A DNA stretch of 64,000 nucleotides from the NCBI RefSeq assembly GCF_002252755.1, contig NZ_NHOY01000122.1, forward strand, positions 1 through 64,000, written 5' to 3'. Numbering within the stretch: the first letter of the stretch is position 1; every line of letters begins with the position of its first letter. This document shows positions 60,423-64,000 of the stretch, piece after piece. Source of the stretch: Halorubrum sp. Hd13 (GTDB lineage: Archaea; Halobacteriota; Halobacteria; Halobacteriales; Haloferacaceae). The translations under genes and the position numbers were made by a program. A model generated the notes under the pieces. The model was not told the origin of the DNA and did not search any database. It was given only the letters and a program-made list of their open reading frames with translations.

Positions 60423-61166
60423 CTACTCGACGGCTGGAAGTTTGATTTCGACCTCTCGGTCGAGAGTCTCATCGTAGTCCGGTTCGACGTCACAGGGTAG
60501 TGTCGGGAGGTCATCTTCTGTCGAGGCGGCAGAGACTGCTGCCACGAACGCATCGATGATGTCATCTTCGTCACCGATCATCGGCGCATACGATGGCTCA
60601 CGGAACGTGGAACGGGCGTCATCGTAGAACCTGCGTACGTTGACCTCCGATGCGTGATCCAACAACTTCAGACGCTCCTCGGTACCCCTCTCGGTCTTTT
60701 TTGAGTGAGCGAGATACTCGTCGTCGTTGAGCGCGACAAAGCAAGCTTCTGGATGGGTTTCGAGGACTCTGTCGCTCCCTGCGGTGTCTTTGACGAACGC
60801 GTCCGTCTCTCGAATTCGGGGGACGAGGCTCCAAGCCTGATTTTGAATGCTGAAGTCGGTGTCTGCCTCCCGGTGACGTTCCTTTCCCGCTTCGATGTTC
60901 CTTGCGTAAACTGCCTTTCGAACCGGGGTGTAGAAGAGGCTGCTCTGTTGCCGCGGGCCGATATACGATTTCGCGGCCACGTCACAGGTTCGCTTTTTCT
61001 CATTACACAGTCCGATCGGAATGTCCACGAGCATCCTGCGGATGTCGTCTCCTCTCTCTCGCCACAGGTTCCAGAGCGTCGGATAGTAGTCTCCCCCACA
61101 GTCTCCATCGTCCGTCAGGAACACAGCGAACCAGCCCTTCCCGGCCCAGTCCACACCGGCGTACAT
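60423..61166 (-). CDS. DUF429 family protein (predicted RNase H-fold nuclease)
   Basis: A 247-residue member of DUF429, predicted from fold to be RNase H-like. Family landmarks are MYAGVDWAGKGWFAVFL (Asp5 and the GKGW loop), LVDIPIGLCNEKKRTCD, VLETHPEACFVALND and the C-terminal Asp pair in MIGDEDDIIDAFVAAVSA. DUF429 genes often occur near restriction systems, but their role is unproven. It is upstream of and on the same strand as the methyltransferase, 108 nt away, and divergent from the gene at 61293. Confidence 0.8.
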   Translation of the reverse strand: MYAGVDWAGKGWFAVFLTDDGDCGGDYYPTLWNLWRERGDDIRRMLVDIPIGLCNEKKRTCDVAAKSYIGPRQQSSLFYTPVRKAVYARNIEAGKERHREADTDFSIQNQAWSLVPRIRETDAFVKDTAGSDRVLETHPEACFVALNDDEYLAHSKKTERGTEERLKLLDHASEVNVRRFYDDARSTFREPSYAPMIGDEDDIIDAFVAAVSAASTEDDLPTLPCDVEPDYDETLDREVEIKLPAVE

Positions 61167-61292
61167 ACTTCGGCATCCAAGGGACGTGACTTACAGATTT
61201 GGGAGGTAAGAGCGCGAAAAATCGAACTACAAAGCTCACTGCGCGGCCACTCACTTATTTATCGACACGAAACGGAGCTACAATCATCGAGA

Positions 61293-62351
61293 ATGACGAC
61301 GGGTGTCACGGAGTTCATCAAGATCGACGAGGTCAGACAGGAGATCGACTCCACGTACCCGAACCCCGGAACCGATGCGGAGGGGGAGTTGCAGGTCGAA
61401 AACAACGGCTACAGTCACCGACTCGTTGGGAACGCATTCGAGTTTCTCTGTAAGCTCCTGTTATACCGGCGCTGTAGCGAAGTTATCATCCCGTGGCGCC
61501 GCACCTTTGGCGATTCCCAGCGACGCTTTGAGGCCGGCGAGACACCACCTGTCGGCGTAGAGCGATTCGACGGTTGGAAGTGGGAGGATGACATTGAAAG
61601 CGTCTCTAACCGGGATGAATGGGAGGAGATGATGGACGAGCAGCCGGTGTGGGAGCAGAGAACCCCGGGCAAGTGGACGGAAGACGAGGATCTGACGAAG
61701 CTCGCCGAGCAGTACGTCGCGACCGGCATGAACACCGAGGGGGTAGTGAAAGCGGCACTCGTCAACGCCGGCTGGAAGCCCAGCGACGGCGTCCACTCAT
61801 GGATCGACCGCGAAGCCTTCGAAGCGGACATCCTTGAGGAGATGGAGGCGCTGTTCGGCCTGTTGCGCGAGAGCGAGTGGCCGGACGGTGAGACGGTCTT
61901 CGAGCGACCCTCTTTTGGAGGTCATCAGCACATCCTTCCCGGGGAAGGAGACTTCATCGTGGACGACCTGCTTGTCGACATCAAGACGACCGAGAACAGG
62001 TCGTTCACGAACGCCTTCTGGCGTCAGCTACTGATGTACTACGTCTTGAGTAACGTACAACGTATTCTGTACGAGGTGGACGGTCGGACATACGGCAAGG
62101 AACCCTTCGAGGGGAAGTATCCCGAGGTCAACCGAGTCGGAATCTACTACGCCCGATATGGAGAGCTCCAGACGGTCGACATGGGGACGGTGATCGACGA
62201 CCGAGAGCGGTACGAGGAGTTCCGTGCATGGATCGTCGACCGGGCGATCGAGGAGAATAGCCACGCCCAACACGACTACTCAGCAATCAGAGGTGCTCTC
62301 ACTGAGCCGTACGACTACAAGAAACAGCGAACGCTCTTCGACGACTACTAG
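61293..62351 (+). CDS. PD-(D/E)XK-like protein with unknown N-terminus
   Basis: A 352-residue protein. The C-terminal part holds GEGDFIVDDLLVDIKTTENR and FWRQLLMYYVL, a PD-(D/E)XK nuclease core (Asp, Asp-x-Lys, Gln). A Trp/Glu-rich middle (KWTEDEDLTKLAEQYVATG) and an N-terminal helical region have no match that I know. The ATG at 61293 lies 30-odd nt after CTTATTTATCG (61254-61264), so it is leaderless or nearly so; the long open upstream frame is antisense to DUF429. It may be a phage-DNA-sensing or restriction component of the cluster. Confidence 0.7.
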   Translation: MTTGVTEFIKIDEVRQEIDSTYPNPGTDAEGELQVENNGYSHRLVGNAFEFLCKLLLYRRCSEVIIPWRRTFGDSQRRFEAGETPPVGVERFDGWKWEDDIESVSNRDEWEEMMDEQPVWEQRTPGKWTEDEDLTKLAEQYVATGMNTEGVVKAALVNAGWKPSDGVHSWIDREAFEADILEEMEALFGLLRESEWPDGETVFERPSFGGHQHILPGEGDFIVDDLLVDIKTTENRSFTNAFWRQLLMYYVLSNVQRILYEVDGRTYGKEPFEGKYPEVNRVGIYYARYGELQTVDMGTVIDDRERYEEFRAWIVDRAIEENSHAQHDYSAIRGALTEPYDYKKQRTLFDDY

Positions 62352-62594
62352 CTGGCGGACAGCTACACCTCAGAGAAACCGCGAATCGTTGGCTGATGTT
62401 CTCCCCCACGTGTTGGAGTTCGGCGTCGTACCGTCCCGTCAGGTCGCCGTACCACTCGGCCATCCGACCCGCCAGCTCTGCCTTGCTGCTCCCGCGGTAG
62501 GACTGTAAGAGCCACCCGTGGACGGCCTCGTTGATGACCGTGCGCACCTCGCCCTCGATGAAGGCGGTCATCACGTCCCGCACTGCCTCGTCGG
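62299..62594 (-). pseudogene. Truncated protein remnant
   Basis: After a TAA the minus-strand frame reads DTVADEAVRDVMTAFIEGEV and then NEAVHGWLLQSYRGSSKAEL, clearly protein-like, up to about residue 70. It then runs into low-quality sequence antisense to the end of the 61293 gene. No proper start is present (GTG at 62583 only). The gap 62352-62659 contains this fragment and nothing else that I can support. Confidence 0.35.
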
Positions 62595-62659
62595 CGACTG
62601 TGTCTCGTTACCCGCTACGTCTATCTTGAGTGTGGCGTGGAGTTACTGATGGAGAAGCG

Positions 62660-63541
62660 TTAGTGGGTGATGCGTGGCCAATCGAAGGTTGCGATCAGGG
62701 GGGCGTGATCGCTACACTCGTGGCCATCGGTGTCGTAGCGGCACGCCGTCGGGGTCAGTTCCTCCGACGCGATGATGTGGTCAAAGCGGCGCGTCCGGTG
62801 ACTCGTGTCCACGACTGGTACGTCGCCGTAGCCGTGCTGGTCGCGAAACACGTCGACCATCCCCTCCGACTTGAGACCACTCAATAGGTTGGTCTCGGCG
62901 GCCCTCCACCGATCAGGATCTGCGTCCGGATCGTCGGGCTGCCACGGAACGATTGTACCGTCCGCCCGTTCCGCCTTGGGGGCGTTGAAATCGCCGGCGA
63001 GCAAGCACGGCATCCGTGCCGTCTTCCGGATTCGTTCGTAGACGGTCTCGAGAATCTTCACCTTCTCTTCCCCCCACCCGTTTCGGGGCACGGCGCGCAC
63101 GTTCCACAGCTCAAGTGGAGACTGTGGTGTCTCCACGGTCGTGACGAGGATCTTCTCGGAGAAGTTTGTCGACCAGTCTTTCAGGTCGGCCCCATCGTAC
63201 GTGCCCGCTCTGATGCTCGGCTGGTGGCGTTCGAGACCCTCGCTCTCGAAGCTCTCGTGGACTGCGGTGAGGTTGCCGTTCACGTGATTGATGTCGTGGT
63301 GAGGTGGCACGTCACTCTCGCCGAGTTCCGTCGCCCAGTCGAGAGTGTCCTCGATCTGAGTGTAGCCGATGGATCGGAGTTCATCGTGCCAGAGTTCCCG
63401 TCGCGCTGTCGTGACCTCGTTCAGAAGGAGAATATCGGGCTGTTCGGCCGTCTTATGCAGGAACCCAACTTGGTCGCGGATTCTGTCGGGGCTCCCCTGC
63501 GGTGGGGTTGCTCCCTGTACGTTCCATGTGAGTACGCGCAT
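62660..63541 (-). CDS. Endonuclease/exonuclease/phosphatase family protein
   Basis: A 293-residue DNase I-like metal-dependent hydrolase. Signature motifs are MRVLTWNVQG (Asn metal ligand), PDILLLNEVTTARR (Glu ligand), LLAGDFNAPK (catalytic Asp/Asn) and the C-terminal CSDHAPLIATF (Ser-Asp-His). It may nick or degrade DNA or remove phosphates; the substrate is unknown. I take the ATG at 63541, which gives the family start; 30 more upstream codons in frame look unrelated. It sits beside the restriction-like cluster and may contribute to it. Confidence 0.82.
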   Translation of the reverse strand: MRVLTWNVQGATPPQGSPDRIRDQVGFLHKTAEQPDILLLNEVTTARRELWHDELRSIGYTQIEDTLDWATELGESDVPPHHDINHVNGNLTAVHESFESEGLERHQPSIRAGTYDGADLKDWSTNFSEKILVTTVETPQSPLELWNVRAVPRNGWGEEKVKILETVYERIRKTARMPCLLAGDFNAPKAERADGTIVPWQPDDPDADPDRWRAAETNLLSGLKSEGMVDVFRDQHGYGDVPVVDTSHRTRRFDHIIASEELTPTACRYDTDGHECSDHAPLIATFDWPRITH

Positions 63542-63760
63542 CGTCGAATAGGAGAAGAGTGTCTCCCTCCACTCATAATACATGGCAGGAGATTCAGACA
63601 CCATTCCCTCACGAGCGGACGATCTGGCCACTCCACCAGAGGTGTGGAGGTCACACTGGATCTACGAGTCCCGTCGCTGGTTCTTTGACGCGAAACGGGT
63701 GAATGAATACATATACTTGAGAAGGTTGAACATCTTGACGATAACAAACATTCCCGTCAT

Positions 63761-64000
63761 ATGAGTCAGAAACCATCACTTGGCCATCTCAAGGCACGAT
63801 TCATCCCAATCCCCTCCAACCAGATGGTTGTCCGGAAGTACAAGCCGCTGAAGGAACAATACATTAGAGACTTTTTTGAGGAAGGGATCAGATGTACTCA
63901 CGTTCCCGAGTTTAATGACGACAATGAAGGAATGATTGAATCGCCGGCAGAAAATCCGGCACTTCGTGGGGCTGCAGCGGCGATTTCTGGACGACAACGA
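63761..64000 (+). CDS. Gene start running off the window, unknown function
   Basis: The frame from ATG 63761 is open to the window edge (80 codons): MSQKPSLGHLKARFIPIPSN, then KYKPLKEQYIRDFFEEGIRC. A TATA-like ATACATATAC lies about 50 nt upstream. Codon use is moderately AT-rich. I recognise no domain in the visible part. Confidence 0.55.
   Translation, partial: MSQKPSLGHLKARFIPIPSNQMVVRKYKPLKEQYIRDFFEEGIRCTHVPEFNDDNEGMIESPAENPALRGAAAAISGRQR

Noticed and set aside
63582-63764. 60-codon plus-strand frame upstream of the last gene
   Set aside because: Overlaps the last gene's start region and the divergent EEP leader; Trp/Arg-rich without a recognisable fold.
1-64000. CRISPR arrays, rRNA or tRNA genes
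   Set aside because: No regularly spaced repeats were seen, and the GTTCGAA-like stretches I checked lie inside coding sequences without cloverleaf partners; a covariance-model scan would be needed to exclude a tRNA fully.

Overview
The window comes from a haloarchaeon, most likely Halorubrum or a close relative. The support is very high GC with GC-rich third codon positions in the first 21 kb, acidic proteins, leaderless genes behind TATA boxes, and a haloarchaeal core set: FtsZ2 with CdrS/CdrL-type ribbon-helix-helix regulators, SMC-ScpA, a SAMP2-type modifier and GatB. Two copies of an intergenic repeat that I associate with Halorubrum genomes are also present. The genus is an inference.

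1-21.2 kb is ordinary core chromosome. It holds an aldo/keto reductase cut by the window edge, a CDP-alcohol phosphatidyltransferase, a medium-chain dehydrogenase, and the division locus cdrL / cdrS-ftsZ2. cdrS is only 59 aa and lies 4 nt before ftsZ2; a perfect GTAAGACG-AC-CGTCTTAC operator sits in its promoter. Next come smc-scpA, methylthioadenosine phosphorylase, a YeiH-type transporter, HD hydrolases, a malate:quinone oxidoreductase-like enzyme, a phosphoribosyltransferase, gatB, samp2 and a GNAT acetyltransferase.

21.4-40.5 kb is a dense accessory and defence island. A 30-bp direct repeat with one mismatch brackets an MNT/HEPN-like toxin-antitoxin pair at its left edge. Then follows a tight operon for a ubiquitin-like pathway: Ubl, putative E2, JAMM protease and E1. 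Convergent to it is an eight-gene minus-strand operon whose junctions overlap or nearly touch: mre11, rad50, nurA, herA, an unannotated 58-aa ORF, a DUF2797 protein with a GIY-YIG-like core, a full-length Argonaute with an intact D-E-D-D tetrad, and a PD-(D/E)XK nuclease. The Rad50 has no CxxC zinc hook. The Mre11 has Asp in place of the first His of its GHxH motif. I consider this operon the strongest candidate for an undescribed system: an Argonaute wired to a complete DNA-end-resection machine.

40.5-50.1 kb is a decayed, lower-GC mobile zone. It holds nuclease and integrase remnants, an IS605/PATE-like hairpin, and two copies of the same ~940-bp IS5-family (ISH1-type) element. Each IS copy still has a perfect 8-bp target duplication. 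One copy is old, with two nonsense codons. The other is recent and splits a tyrosine-recombinase gene whose frame is exactly restored on excision. An intact second integrase follows.

50.3-64 kb looks like a restriction-type defence cluster: a PLD-nuclease/SNF2 helicase fusion, a large Eco57I/PglX-like adenine methyltransferase, a NucS-like PD-(D/E)XK protein, a DUF429 protein, another PD-(D/E)XK protein and an endonuclease/exonuclease/phosphatase family protein, plus unrecognised small genes. The last gene runs off the window. I saw no rRNA, tRNA or CRISPR array.
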